A stretch of 64,000 nucleotides of DNA from Leptospiraceae bacterium (lineage in GTDB: Bacteria; Spirochaetota; Leptospiria; Leptospirales; Leptospiraceae): assembly GCA_016708435.1 (NCBI GenBank), contig JADJFV010000001.1:496001-560000 (forward strand), written 5' to 3'. Each line of letters starts with the position of its first letter. The stretch's first letter is position 1. The position numbers and the translations under genes are program-made. Of the stretch, positions 1 through 7,606 are shown one piece after another. Below the pieces are notes generated by a model. The model searched no databases, was not told the DNA's origin, and was given only the letters and a program-made list of their open reading frames with translations.

Positions 1-749
1 CCAGGCCAGGGAAGTTCTTTCGAAATAGAACGAAGAGCCATTCCACAGACTTTATCGCCAATTACTTCTGATAGATGAATGGAACCAGAACCAGAATAAT
101 TTACATGCGCATAAGTCTCATCACAAATTAAAATGCAGTCGTATTTTTCACAGATTTTTACAATCTCTCGCATGATTTCTTTGCTGTAAACTGCGCCAGT
201 AGGATTATCGGGGTTAATGAGCAGTATCCCTGCGATGGAATCGTTATAACGGACTTTGTTTTCAATGTCCTGTATGTCTGGCATCCAGTTATTGTCTGGA
301 TTTAATTCATAGGTTAAATGTTCGTAGCCGCTATGAGCTGCTTCCGCAGAAGAATAAGTAGAGTAAGCAGGACTTGGTCCAAGGATACGAGCTTCTCTTC
401 TCATGAAACCAAAAATTTTTGCAACAGCATCACCAAGTCCGTTGAAAAATAAAATATCATCAAGAGTAATCTTAACTCCATCACGCTCATTTACTTTTTC
501 TGCTAGGAACTTACGCGTGTTTTCCGCTCCTTGCGTTGCTGTGTAAGCCCAACTTAAATCTTTCTGGACTAAGTTGGATACAATCTCTTTGATCCAAGGG
601 GCGATATGCTCTCCCTTTTGAACTGGGTCGCCAATATTTTCCCAAGTAATTTGAACTCCTAACTTTTCGAGTTGTTTACCAACTCCTACAATTTGACGAA
701 TCTCGTAAATTAATTCGTCAGCTCCTGGATGAACAATATTTCTTCTCAT
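1..749 (-). CDS. Pyridoxal-phosphate aminotransferase, class I/II (partial)
   Basis: The minus strand reads open from the ATG at 749 to the window edge, so the 3' end is missing (about 249 codons present). The protein starts MRRNIVHPGADELIYEIRQI. Visible fold-type I aminotransferase features are an NPDNPTG motif that binds the PLP/substrate carboxylate region, a CDETYAH segment with the aspartate that contacts the PLP ring nitrogen, and SISKELPWPG near the edge, whose lysine is the expected Schiff-base residue. The substrate cannot be told. It begins 2 nt after the stop of the dedA-like gene, so the two are very likely co-transcribed and perhaps translationally coupled. Confidence 0.85.
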   Translation of the reverse strand, partial: MRRNIVHPGADELIYEIRQIVGVGKQLEKLGVQITWENIGDPVQKGEHIAPWIKEIVSNLVQKDLSWAYTATQGAENTRKFLAEKVNERDGVKITLDDILFFNGLGDAVAKIFGFMRREARILGPSPAYSTYSSAEAAHSGYEHLTYELNPDNNWMPDIQDIENKVRYNDSIAGILLINPDNPTGAVYSKEIMREIVKICEKYDCILICDETYAHVNYSGSGSIHLSEVIGDKVCGMALRSISKELPWP

Positions 750-751
750 GA

Positions 752-1384
752 TTATGCCGTCTTCTTACTATTTCTAAAATACTCAATCACTGCTGGCATT
801 ACTGAGATAATGATGATTCCAAAAATTACATAGGTGAAATTTTTTCTAACTTCAGGATGATTTCCTACAAAGTATCCAGCGATTAGAAAAATGCTAATCC
901 AGAGAAGTCCGCCTACAATATTATACATGATAAACTTTGAGTAATTCATTGTGCCAATGCCGGCAACGAAGGGAGCAAAGGTGCGGACAATCGGTATAAA
1001 CCGCCCGATGATGATTGTCTTACCGCCATACTTATCATAAAAATCTTGCGTCTTCTTGAGATGATCTTTATTTATGAAATGAATTGTTTCAAGCTTTGGC
1101 TCAAGGAATTTTCCAATCCAATAATTAACCGTATCACCTAGAATTGCGGCTATCGCAAGTATAAAGAAAAGTAAAAATACATCGAGTGTCCCTCTTGCGG
1201 CAATTGCACCAATTGCAAAAAGAAGGGAGTCGCCTGGAAGAAAAGGAGTCACAACAAGTCCTGTCTCCGCAAATATAATTAAAAATAATATGACGTATGT
1301 TAGTGTTCCGTATTCGGTTGTAATTGCATCTAGATGTCTATCTATGTGTAATATGAAATCAATAGTTCCTTTGATAAATTCCAT
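752..1384 (-). CDS. DedA/VTT-family membrane protein
   Basis: This 210-aa protein has the DedA layout: an N-terminal hydrophobic pair, the re-entrant segment with FAETGLVVTPFLPGDSLLF (about residues 38-56), a GDTVNYWIG segment, and the conserved GRFIPIVRTFAPFVAG motif (about 127-142), followed by two C-terminal membrane segments. DedA proteins are inner-membrane proteins, some with roles in undecaprenyl-phosphate or phospholipid translocation and in membrane-potential homeostasis. Length is normal for the family. It lies 2 nt upstream of the aminotransferase gene on the same strand. Specific substrate unknown. Confidence 0.9.
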   Translation of the reverse strand: MEFIKGTIDFILHIDRHLDAITTEYGTLTYVILFLIIFAETGLVVTPFLPGDSLLFAIGAIAARGTLDVFLLFFILAIAAILGDTVNYWIGKFLEPKLETIHFINKDHLKKTQDFYDKYGGKTIIIGRFIPIVRTFAPFVAGIGTMNYSKFIMYNIVGGLLWISIFLIAGYFVGNHPEVRKNFTYVIFGIIIISVMPAVIEYFRNSKKTA

Positions 1385-1497
1385 TTTGCCCTCTTGTTAA
1401 TTACATAAAATCAAACGTTTAGTTTCTGAAAATAGAAAATTTTTCCTTGTCAGATAATAGTTTTCTAGCTGTTAGTATCCATAAGGACTATTTAAGC

Positions 1498-2229
1498 ATG
1501 TCAAAAAAAGTTATCGTTGTTGGAGCCTCAAGCGGGATTGGTGCTGAGATTGCGAAGGAGTTATTAAAATCCGGAGCCTATGTAACACTCATTGCACGTA
1601 GAGAAGAAGAGTTACATAAGCTAGTTGCAGAAATTCCTTCTTCTAAATACTGCATAATCAAACATGATGTTTCTCACTTTGCAGAAGCTCCAAAATTTTT
1701 TGCAGATGCCGTTAAAATCATGGAAGGTCTAGATGAAATTTATTATTGCGCTGGAATATTAGAAAAAGTTGCAATCGATGAATTCTCTGTTGAAAAAGAC
1801 ATTCGCATGTTGACAATCAATACACTCGGCGCTGTAGCGTGGCTGAATTCGGCAGCAGAAATTTTTCAAAAGAAAAATTCTGGTAAGATAATTGGAATCT
1901 CTTCCATTGCAGGAGACCGAGGACGTGTCGGTAGTCCAGCGTATAACACGAGTAAGGCGGCACTCAATACTTATCTAGAAAGTCTCCGCAATCGCTTATC
2001 AAGGAAAGGCATACAAGTATTAACCGTAAAACCAGGCTTCATTGATACTGATATGACAAAAGGAATGCAAGGCTTATTCTGGTTAATCTCGGCGAATACA
2101 GCGGCAAAGATAATATTAAAAGCAGCGGCTAACGGCAAAGAAAATATTTACGTCCCCGCAAGATGGGCATTAGTCGGACTCATAATAAGAATGATTCCCT
2201 CATTTATTTTCAAGAAACTCAATGTATAG
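1498..2229 (+). CDS. Short-chain dehydrogenase, DprE2-like
   Basis: This 243-aa SDR has the NAD(P)-binding GASSGIG motif at residues 9-15, CAG in place of NAG near 84-86, and catalytic S136, Y149 and K153. The ATG at 1498 is preferred over an upstream in-frame TTG at 1447 because AAGGA lies about 10 nt before it and the Rossmann strand begins at once. The C-terminus IRMIPSFIFKKL closely resembles my memory of the end of mycobacterial DprE2 (RHIPRSIFRKL). DprE2 reduces the keto intermediate when decaprenyl-phospho-ribose is epimerised to decaprenyl-phospho-arabinose. The next gene, 9 nt downstream, is DprE1-like, which supports this role. The polyprenyl-sugar substrate is inferred. Confidence 0.8.
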   Translation: MSKKVIVVGASSGIGAEIAKELLKSGAYVTLIARREEELHKLVAEIPSSKYCIIKHDVSHFAEAPKFFADAVKIMEGLDEIYYCAGILEKVAIDEFSVEKDIRMLTINTLGAVAWLNSAAEIFQKKNSGKIIGISSIAGDRGRVGSPAYNTSKAALNTYLESLRNRLSRKGIQVLTVKPGFIDTDMTKGMQGLFWLISANTAAKIILKAAANGKENIYVPARWALVGLIIRMIPSFIFKKLNV

Positions 2230-2238
2230 GACTCTTAC

Positions 2239-3666
2239 ATGAACGAAAACACAGCAATCTATTTTCCAATTACAAATCCAGAAAAAGTCGAGACATGGGG
2301 AATGAATCTTTATTCTTTGAGTCGAGTCTTTCGTCCAAGAACAGAGCGAGAAATTCGAGATGTATTCGCATATGCACTTGCAAATAAAACAAAGATTACT
2401 TTTCGCGGTGGTGGTTGCAGTTATGGAGATGCTTCTATCAACAATGCGGGCTTCGTAGTTGATATGGGGCAGTTTAATAAAATACTTAGCTTCGATGAGG
2501 CAACTAGTATATTAACCGCTCAGTCCGGTGTAACGATAAAACAACTCTGGGAATATTGTATCGAGAAAGGATTCTGGCCTCCCGTTGTAAGTGGAACTAT
2601 GATGCCGACGTTAGGCGGTGCACTCTCCATGAATATACACGGGAAAAATAATTTTGCAGTCGGACCAATTGGAGAGCATGTTATAGAGTTTACTTTTCTT
2701 ACTCCGAGTGGGGAGTTGATTAAATGCACGAAAGAATCTAACAAAGAACTATTTTATACTTTCATCAGTGGACTTGGAATGCTTGGTTGTTTTATTGAAA
2801 TTAAAATCAAGATGAAAAAAATCTACGCCGGTAAAATGAAAGTAACCCCGATTCCAGTAAAGAATTTAAAAGAAATGATTTCTGAATTTGAAAAAAATCT
2901 TCCTGATTCTGATTATTTAGTTGGTTGGGTAGATGCATTTGGCTCTGGTGACGGAGTTGGCCGTGGTTTGATTCATAGGGCGGATAATCTCAAAGCAGGG
3001 GAAGATAAAGATTTTCCTTCAAATTGTAAATTAGAAAAACAAAATCTTCCATCTACTTTTTTTGGCTTAATACCAAAGTCTTGGATGTGGATGTTTCTAT
3101 ATCCGTTTTCTAATTCTCTCGGAATGAGACTTGTGAATTACGCGAAGTATGCGCTAGGATTTCTTTCTAGAAAGCCCTATATGCAAGGTCATGCAGAATT
3201 TGCTTTTCTACTCGACTATGTTCCTAATTGGAAATTCATTTACAAGCCTGGGTCAATGATCCAATACCAAGTCTTTATTCCAGAGGAAAATGCGTTAGCC
3301 GGAATGACGGAAGTTTTAACCCATTGCCAAAAGCGTGGATTCGTTTCTTTTCTCGCTGTATTCAAGCGTCATCGTAAAGACCAATTTCTTTTTACTCATA
3401 GCGTCAACGGTTACTCGATGGCGATGGATTTTCCTGTAACAAAAAGCAACAAAGAGAAACTCTGGAAGATGTGTTCTGAACTAGACGAAATTGTTCTAAA
3501 AAACAAAGGCAGATTCTATTTCGCCAAAGACAGCACATTACGCCCCGAAACCGCTGAGCGTTACCTCACTAAAGACGCCATCAACAAATTCAAAGCTTTA
3601 AAAGCAAAGTTTGATCCTAACTCTATCCTGCAATCGGATTTGTATAAGCGGGTATTTGGGGGATAA
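2239..3666 (+). CDS. FAD-linked oxidase, DprE1-like
   Basis: This 475-aa protein has an N-terminal FAD-binding (PCMH type) half with RGGGCSYGD at 56-64 and NIHGKN at 132-137, and a C-terminal ALO-like half with FYFAKDS near 426-432. These match the remembered DprE1 motifs HGKN around H132 and YTAKDS containing Y415 and K418. DprE1 oxidises the 2'-OH of decaprenyl-phospho-ribose before reduction by DprE2. The residue aligning with mycobacterial Cys387, the covalent target of benzothiazinones, appears to be Ala (SMAMDFPV, about A395). The gene follows the SDR with a 9-nt gap. Another aldonolactone-type oxidase cannot be excluded. Confidence 0.82.
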   Translation: MNENTAIYFPITNPEKVETWGMNLYSLSRVFRPRTEREIRDVFAYALANKTKITFRGGGCSYGDASINNAGFVVDMGQFNKILSFDEATSILTAQSGVTIKQLWEYCIEKGFWPPVVSGTMMPTLGGALSMNIHGKNNFAVGPIGEHVIEFTFLTPSGELIKCTKESNKELFYTFISGLGMLGCFIEIKIKMKKIYAGKMKVTPIPVKNLKEMISEFEKNLPDSDYLVGWVDAFGSGDGVGRGLIHRADNLKAGEDKDFPSNCKLEKQNLPSTFFGLIPKSWMWMFLYPFSNSLGMRLVNYAKYALGFLSRKPYMQGHAEFAFLLDYVPNWKFIYKPGSMIQYQVFIPEENALAGMTEVLTHCQKRGFVSFLAVFKRHRKDQFLFTHSVNGYSMAMDFPVTKSNKEKLWKMCSELDEIVLKNKGRFYFAKDSTLRPETAERYLTKDAINKFKALKAKFDPNSILQSDLYKRVFGG

Positions 3667-3785
3667 TAAAAGATTACCATGCGAAGGCGTAGGTCGCGAA
3701 TACTTGGAGCGAAGGGGGGAATGGACACCGAGAAAGACGATGTGCACCGATTGTTTGTTTTTGACGGTTTAATCGCGCTTTGTCT

Positions 3786-3823
3786 GTCATCCCCGAATTC
3801 TTTTATCGGGGATCTCAATGTCT
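3786..3823 (+). repeat. REP-like hairpin repeat, copy 1
   Basis: A 38-bp sequence beginning GTCATCCCCGAA with stem CCCCGA/TCGGGG and tail ATCTCAATG. A second copy lies at 31390-31427 in the same orientation. There are six differences, two of which are compensatory within the stem (outer C-G pair replaced by T-A), so the hairpin is conserved rather than the primary sequence alone. Confidence 0.7.
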
Positions 3824-3974
3824 AAAAAGGTTTAGCCCCGCCATTTCGAACCACTCGACAACGTGGTCGATGCGTTAGCATCGTGTTGAACGTTGAAGGT
3901 GAGAAATCTATTTTCCTTAATGCGAATTGGTTGGTTTCGATTTGACAGAATTTAATTTAGATTTTATTCGTAGT

Positions 3975-4002
3975 GTAGGGGTTGAATATATTCAACCCCT
4001 AC
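3975..4002. repeat. 28-bp perfect palindrome, family member 1
   Basis: The half-site GTAGGGGTTGAATA is followed directly by its exact reverse complement. The length (28 bp) and the outer arms (GTAG-R-G...C-Y-CTAC) match two other palindromes at 51353-51380 and 53280-53307, while the centres differ. It could act as a bidirectional terminator or be a mobile palindromic repeat. Confidence 0.75.
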
Positions 4003-4047
4003 TCGTAAAATGTCAAACATTTTACGAATAACAAAAATTACCCGCTC

Positions 4048-4704
4048 ATGAAAAAAATTTCTTTACTCTTAATCTTTTGTTTTTTGTTTCAGGGGTGTGC
4101 TTTGTCTGGTTTATCCATTGGCATTGTAAAAGATGATTCGAGAAAAGATAAAGAGTCAGTAAAAAATAAATCCTGTAACTTTGAAGAAGTTCTTTCGCAA
4201 AAAGCAGTAGATATGCGAAAGTTTTATTCGAATAGATTTTTGCTTGCAGGTTCCATAATGGATGTAGGATTGAGTGCTTATTATTTCATAACTTTCAATC
4301 CCAAAGGATTTGTATTATTTGCGACCGGAGTTTATGCATTTTATTCGCTGATTTTTTTGGGCATGGCTTCAGAGTCTATTAAGGATGAAGCATCGGCTAT
4401 TTATCTTGCTGGTTGGCATCAGGATTATGGAACTGAATGTAAAGAAGAGCATTTTGGTTTTTCATTTCAAAATGAAGACCAATTGATACAATCAGAAAAA
4501 CTTTTTCTAAAAGCAATTCTAAATTATCCGCACGATTACGATATTTCCCAAGATCAAAATTTCTCTACCTTCCAAAAAGATTTTTTACGAAATTATAAAA
4601 TCCAAACTTATTCTAAAGGCAATTACTTCTACCACTACATCCATTACCCCGGCGGCAAGGCAAAGTTTGAAGAAGACTTCGGAAAGTATTTGTATAAGCC
4701 GTAA
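4048..4704 (+). CDS. Putative lipoprotein, unknown function
   Basis: A 218-aa protein with a lipoprotein signal: MKK, a hydrophobic stretch, then FQGC as a lipobox around residue 17. A central hydrophobic pair (about residues 70-110, LSAYYFITFNPKGFVLFATG and following) suggests membrane association beyond the lipid anchor. The C-terminal half is polar and aromatic-rich (YFYHYIHYPGG). I do not recognise the family. It stands alone, with repeats upstream and an antitoxin-like gene 42 nt downstream. Confidence 0.7.
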   Translation: MKKISLLLIFCFLFQGCALSGLSIGIVKDDSRKDKESVKNKSCNFEEVLSQKAVDMRKFYSNRFLLAGSIMDVGLSAYYFITFNPKGFVLFATGVYAFYSLIFLGMASESIKDEASAIYLAGWHQDYGTECKEEHFGFSFQNEDQLIQSEKLFLKAILNYPHDYDISQDQNFSTFQKDFLRNYKIQTYSKGNYFYHYIHYPGGKAKFEEDFGKYLYKP

Positions 4705-4746
4705 AAATGATTTGCCTTTTTTGTAGAAGTATGTTTGGATGAAAGT

Positions 4747-5028
4747 ATGAGAGCTATTGAAACCCAAATCAATGTGAAAGAAGTTGGGGAAGCGATTCTT
4801 ACACTTCCTAAAGACCTAAGCCCTGGAAAATATAAAGTAGTAATTGTTGTTTACGAAGAAAAAGAGGATGACCTTTCTTTATCTCCCGAAATAGACAGAG
4901 CTTATAAGGCTGAAATTGATCGACGACTTGAGGCTAACGAGAAAAATCCGCAACCCGAATATACTATGGAAGAAGTAATTCAAAGAATGGAGACAAGGAT
5001 TGGGCGAAAAATACAAATTAAATCGTGA
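4747..5028 (+). CDS. Antitoxin-like small protein (addiction module component)
   Basis: A 93-aa protein. The ATG at 4747 (MRAIETQINV) is chosen over an in-frame ATG at 4735. The N-terminal part is beta-like with LPKDLSPGKYKVVIVV, as in small AbrB-like or DUF-type antitoxins. The C-terminal EIDRRLEANEKNPQPEYTME resembles the acidic toxin-neutralising tails of ParD/addiction-module antitoxins. A ParE-like reading frame overlaps its 3' end but stops after 25 codons, so this looks like an antitoxin left behind after loss of its toxin. Family assignment is by pattern only. Confidence 0.6.
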   Translation: MRAIETQINVKEVGEAILTLPKDLSPGKYKVVIVVYEEKEDDLSLSPEIDRAYKAEIDRRLEANEKNPQPEYTMEEVIQRMETRIGRKIQIKS

Positions 5029-5077
5029 TGCCGAAAATGATTTGAATGAAGCTTTTGATTATTGGTATTTGGCATAA
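5000..5077 (+). pseudogene. ParE-like toxin remnant (N-terminal stub)
   Basis: In the frame shifted against the antitoxin gene, a TTG at 5000 opens MGEKYKLNRDAENDLNEAFD followed by YWYLA and a stop, 25 residues in all. The pattern Y-x-L-x-x-x-A-E-x-D-L-x-E-x-x-x-Y is the N-terminal helix signature of ParE/RelE-superfamily toxins, which are normally about 95-100 aa. The overlap with the antitoxin end is the usual parD-parE layout. The rest of the toxin is not visible downstream, so it is a decayed stub. Confidence 0.55.
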
Positions 5078-5125
5078 GAGCCGAAATCCGGCAAAGCTCC
5101 AGGAGAGAATGGATAAGGAAGAAAA

Positions 5126-5496
5126 ATGAAAAAATTACCCAATATACATCCAGGCGAAATCTTATCAGAAGAATTCTTAATTCCTATGGGTATTTCTGCG
5201 TATAGACTCGCAAAGGAAACAAAAATCAATCCAACTAGAGTCAACGAAATTGTCAACGGCAAACGCGGAATATCCGTTGATACTGCGTTACGATTTTATA
5301 TACCAAACGTAAAAAGTAAATTTCCACGAGGACTTTCTATGAGTAGTGTTTGGTATAGACCGAACACATTTTCTTGAGTTAGAAATGTGCAATTACTTTT
5401 GGCGTTCAGTATAAGTTCTTCGGTAACTCTGTAGAATTTTGGATGGGCATTCAAGATGAATTCGAAATCCGAGAAGTAAAATATCTAAGCAGCTAA
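5126..5496 (+). pseudogene. higA-like antitoxin gene split by a small insertion
   Basis: The 5' part (5126-5296) encodes MKKLPNIHPGEILSEEFLIP and an XRE helix-turn-helix ending in SVDTALRF, as in HigA. The expected continuation, YKFFGNSVEFWMGIQDEFEI, is found at 5410-5496 in another frame and ends at TAA 5494-5496. Between them 113 bp has been inserted. Removing it restores an 85-residue HigA-like protein. The gene as it stands makes a 56-aa HTH portion plus 27 foreign residues, ending near 5377. No higB toxin is recognisable upstream. Confidence 0.75.
5299..5413. mobile_element. MITE-like insertion in higA
   Basis: The foreign segment inside higA starts TATACCAAACGTAAAAAGTAA and ends in a sequence whose reverse complement is TATACTGAACGCCAAAAGTA, an imperfect terminal inverted repeat of about 24 bp. 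TATA occurs at both junctions (5297-5300 and 5410-5413), consistent with a TA or TATA target duplication. It is about 110 bp with no coding capacity. The TA target and short TIRs would suit mobilisation by an IS630/Tc1-mariner type transposase, which is not present in the window. Confidence 0.65.
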
Positions 5497-5569
5497 GCGA
5501 AATTAAATCCTACAAAGAACTTGCGCTGGTATAGAATAATTTTTTATTACTGGCTGTGTCAAATTTTCA

Positions 5570-6304
5570 TTACCCACTTACCCTATCCAATTCTTCCTGT
5601 ATCTTATTTCTAACTAGTTCGCATAATTCTTCCGAGGATAATGATGCGAAATCGCTGTAGGGTATTTCAGGAAGAACTGTGATACTCATAGGATGTTTGC
5701 CTTGTAGCTCGATTCCGCCTTTTGGTAGAGCGTGGGCTGTGCCTTTGATTACAATTGGTAAAATTGCAGTCTTTGTTTCTTTTGCGATTTCAAATGCACC
5801 TAGTTTAAAGGCACGCATAATACCGTCAAGAGAGCGAGTTCCTTCTGGAAAAATCATGATTGAGTTTTGATTCGCAATCGTCTTTGCGCAATCTTTCATC
5901 ATCTTTGCATTGCTTTTTACTTTTCCTCTATCTAGTTCGATATAATCATTCAAGCGCATATTCCATCCAATGAATGGAATTTTAAAATTCTCAATTTTGG
6001 AAACCCATTTGAAATGAGAGAAGAGTCGAAATAAAATAAGAATGTCGAGAAGAGATTGATGATTGGATACGCAAACATAAGTTTTCTTCGAATCAATATG
6101 CTCTCTTCCATAAATTTTCAAAATCCAAAGTGGATTGAGCCAGGAATAGAGTGAAGCCCAGAAGCTTGTGAATTGATGTAAGAGCCATTTTCTTTTTCTG
6201 TCGAATATAAGCGACAAACTCCAAATAGCCACCGCTATAAAAAAGAAAAGAATCGAAGTGATTGTTACGAAACCCCAAAAGAGAAAAGAGAATATTTTAT
6301 TCAT
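5570..6304 (-). CDS. 1-acyl-sn-glycerol-3-phosphate acyltransferase (PlsC family)
   Basis: A 244-aa protein with an N-terminal membrane segment (FLFWGFVTITSILFFFIAVA) and the acyltransferase motifs NHQSLLD (H-x4-D catalytic pair, about residues 82-88) and FPEGTRS (about 153-159), followed by the IVIKGTAHALPKG block. Family members add the second acyl chain to lysophosphatidate at the cytoplasmic membrane. Length is normal. It lies 52 nt downstream of the TPM gene on the same strand and may be the last gene of that run. A second, partial PlsC-like gene lies at the far end of the window. Confidence 0.9.
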   Translation of the reverse strand: MNKIFSFLFWGFVTITSILFFFIAVAIWSLSLIFDRKRKWLLHQFTSFWASLYSWLNPLWILKIYGREHIDSKKTYVCVSNHQSLLDILILFRLFSHFKWVSKIENFKIPFIGWNMRLNDYIELDRGKVKSNAKMMKDCAKTIANQNSIMIFPEGTRSLDGIMRAFKLGAFEIAKETKTAILPIVIKGTAHALPKGGIELQGKHPMSITVLPEIPYSDFASLSSEELCELVRNKIQEELDRVSG

Positions 6305-6356
6305 AAGTAAGCCAAAGCAATTCTAATTGAGATGGTTAAAAAGAAAGCAGAAAATT

Positions 6357-7280
6357 TTACCAATCTCCAGAAGCACCACCACCACCGAAACTTCCACCGC
6401 CTCCGCCAAAGCTATCACTCGATGAACTACTCCAACTACTATCAGAGGAACTGCTCGACCAACTACTAGAAGAAGAACTACCCCAACTAGAGCGTCTGCT
6501 AAAAAGGCGAATAAGGAGTAAAAACAGGATAAAGCTTATTATCCCCGCTAAGGGAATGAATAAAGTAGAGAAATTTCCTGCTGCCAATACACCCATTTGA
6601 ATGATTGCGCCGACTAATGCAAATATTCCGCTAATGAACCACTGACCGAATCCACCGGAAGAAAATCCAGAGGCAAAGGAAGAGCCAAATACTATAATTA
6701 AAAAAGCTATCGTTGCAATTCCGCCCAATGTATCACCTATCGAATCTGGTTCTTGCTTAGGCTCAGAATCTGGCTTGGGTAATTCTTCTCCGTTCACTCG
6801 TTTGATGATACTGTCTGTTGCTTTATCAATTCCTTCATAATAATTTCCAGCTTTAAAACTAGGGCGCATTTGTTCGGAAATGATTCGTTTGCAAATTACA
6901 TCCGGCAAGGCGCTTTCTAATCCATAGCCTACTTCGATTCGCATTTTACGGTCATTCTTAACGACTAATAAGAGTATGCCGTCATCTATTTTTTTTCTTC
7001 CGAGCTTCCATTCTTCTACTACTCGAAGGGAAAATTGCTCTATCGATTCTCCATCTGTAGTTGGAATCACCAGGATAGCTAGTTGTGATCCCTTTTGGGA
7101 TTCGAGATTTTTTAGTTTTTCCTCTAATGCATTTACTTGGTCTTGATTTAAAACTCCAACTTGGTCAATCACCCTTCCACTTAATTCTGGAATTTTTACT
7201 TCGGAAAGCAAAGAAGATGTAGAAAGTATTAAAGCTCCTAGAAAAAATACTATTGAGAGAAAGTATTTTTTCCTAAGCAA
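6357..7280 (-). CDS. TPM-domain protein (YgcG-like), secreted/membrane
   Basis: A 307-aa protein with signal peptide (MLRKKYFLSIVFFLGALILS), a TPM domain at about 35-165 (VIDQVGVLNQDQVNALEEKL, then the IEVGYGLESALPD block), two hydrophobic segments at about 190-265, and a low-complexity Ser tail ending in GGGGSFGGGGASGDW, typical of YgcG-like TPM proteins. Known members act as membrane-anchored chaperone or repair factors or have phosphatase-like folds; the biochemical role here is not established. It is the fifth gene of a minus-strand run starting at parA. Confidence 0.88.
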   Translation of the reverse strand: MLRKKYFLSIVFFLGALILSTSSLLSEVKIPELSGRVIDQVGVLNQDQVNALEEKLKNLESQKGSQLAILVIPTTDGESIEQFSLRVVEEWKLGRKKIDDGILLLVVKNDRKMRIEVGYGLESALPDVICKRIISEQMRPSFKAGNYYEGIDKATDSIIKRVNGEELPKPDSEPKQEPDSIGDTLGGIATIAFLIIVFGSSFASGFSSGGFGQWFISGIFALVGAIIQMGVLAAGNFSTLFIPLAGIISFILFLLLIRLFSRRSSWGSSSSSSWSSSSSDSSWSSSSSDSFGGGGGSFGGGGASGDW

Positions 7281-7303
7281 AATGAAAAGATACCGGTTAA
7301 TGA

Positions 7304-7594
7304 CTAGTATCCTGATGTAGTGGGATATCCCGAATAGCCGCCAGTAGCCGAGCCTGTTGCTGGCGAAGCGGGAGGTGTTCCTACTGCACCTGCTGTCGTA
7401 TTTCCTGCTGCTCCTGTGGAATTCGTGCTACTGACTGTGCTTGGTTGTCGGTAAGTATTGGAAGTAGAATTTGTTTCGTTATTGTCAATCAAATCTCTGA
7501 TTGGTTGATTATTGCTTGGACTTTCTAGCTGCATATTGTCATTGCACTGGATCATAAAAAGAACAAAGGAAAAAATTAGAATTTTCTGAATCAT
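7304..7594 (-). CDS. Small low-complexity lipoprotein, unknown
   Basis: A 96-aa protein. Residues 1-17 form a signal ending in FMIQC, a plausible spirochaetal lipobox. The mature part is rich in Asn, Ser, Thr, Gly and Pro (TGAAGNTTAGAVGTPPASPA) and looks disordered. It lies between rlpA (12-nt gap) and the TPM gene (23-nt gap) on the same strand, which argues that it is a real gene acting in the cell envelope. No family recognised. Confidence 0.65.
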   Translation of the reverse strand: MIQKILIFSFVLFMIQCNDNMQLESPSNNQPIRDLIDNNETNSTSNTYRQPSTVSSTNSTGAAGNTTAGAVGTPPASPATGSATGGYSGYPTTSGY

Positions 7595-7606
7595 TTTAAA
7601 TCTCCT

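Larger units (their letters stand above)
3667..4047. other. Intergenic region carrying repeats
   Basis: This 381-bp gap between the DprE1-like gene and the lipoprotein gene shows no credible gene. It holds a GC-richer patch at 3680-3760, a REP-like hairpin at 3786-3823, a 28-bp perfect palindrome at 3975-4002 and a second inverted repeat (CGTAAAATG/CATTTTACG) at 4004-4026 just before the next ATG. Confidence 0.6.

Noticed and set aside
5078..5125. Possible higB remnant upstream of higA
   Set aside because: No frame shows a HigB motif in the 48 bp available.
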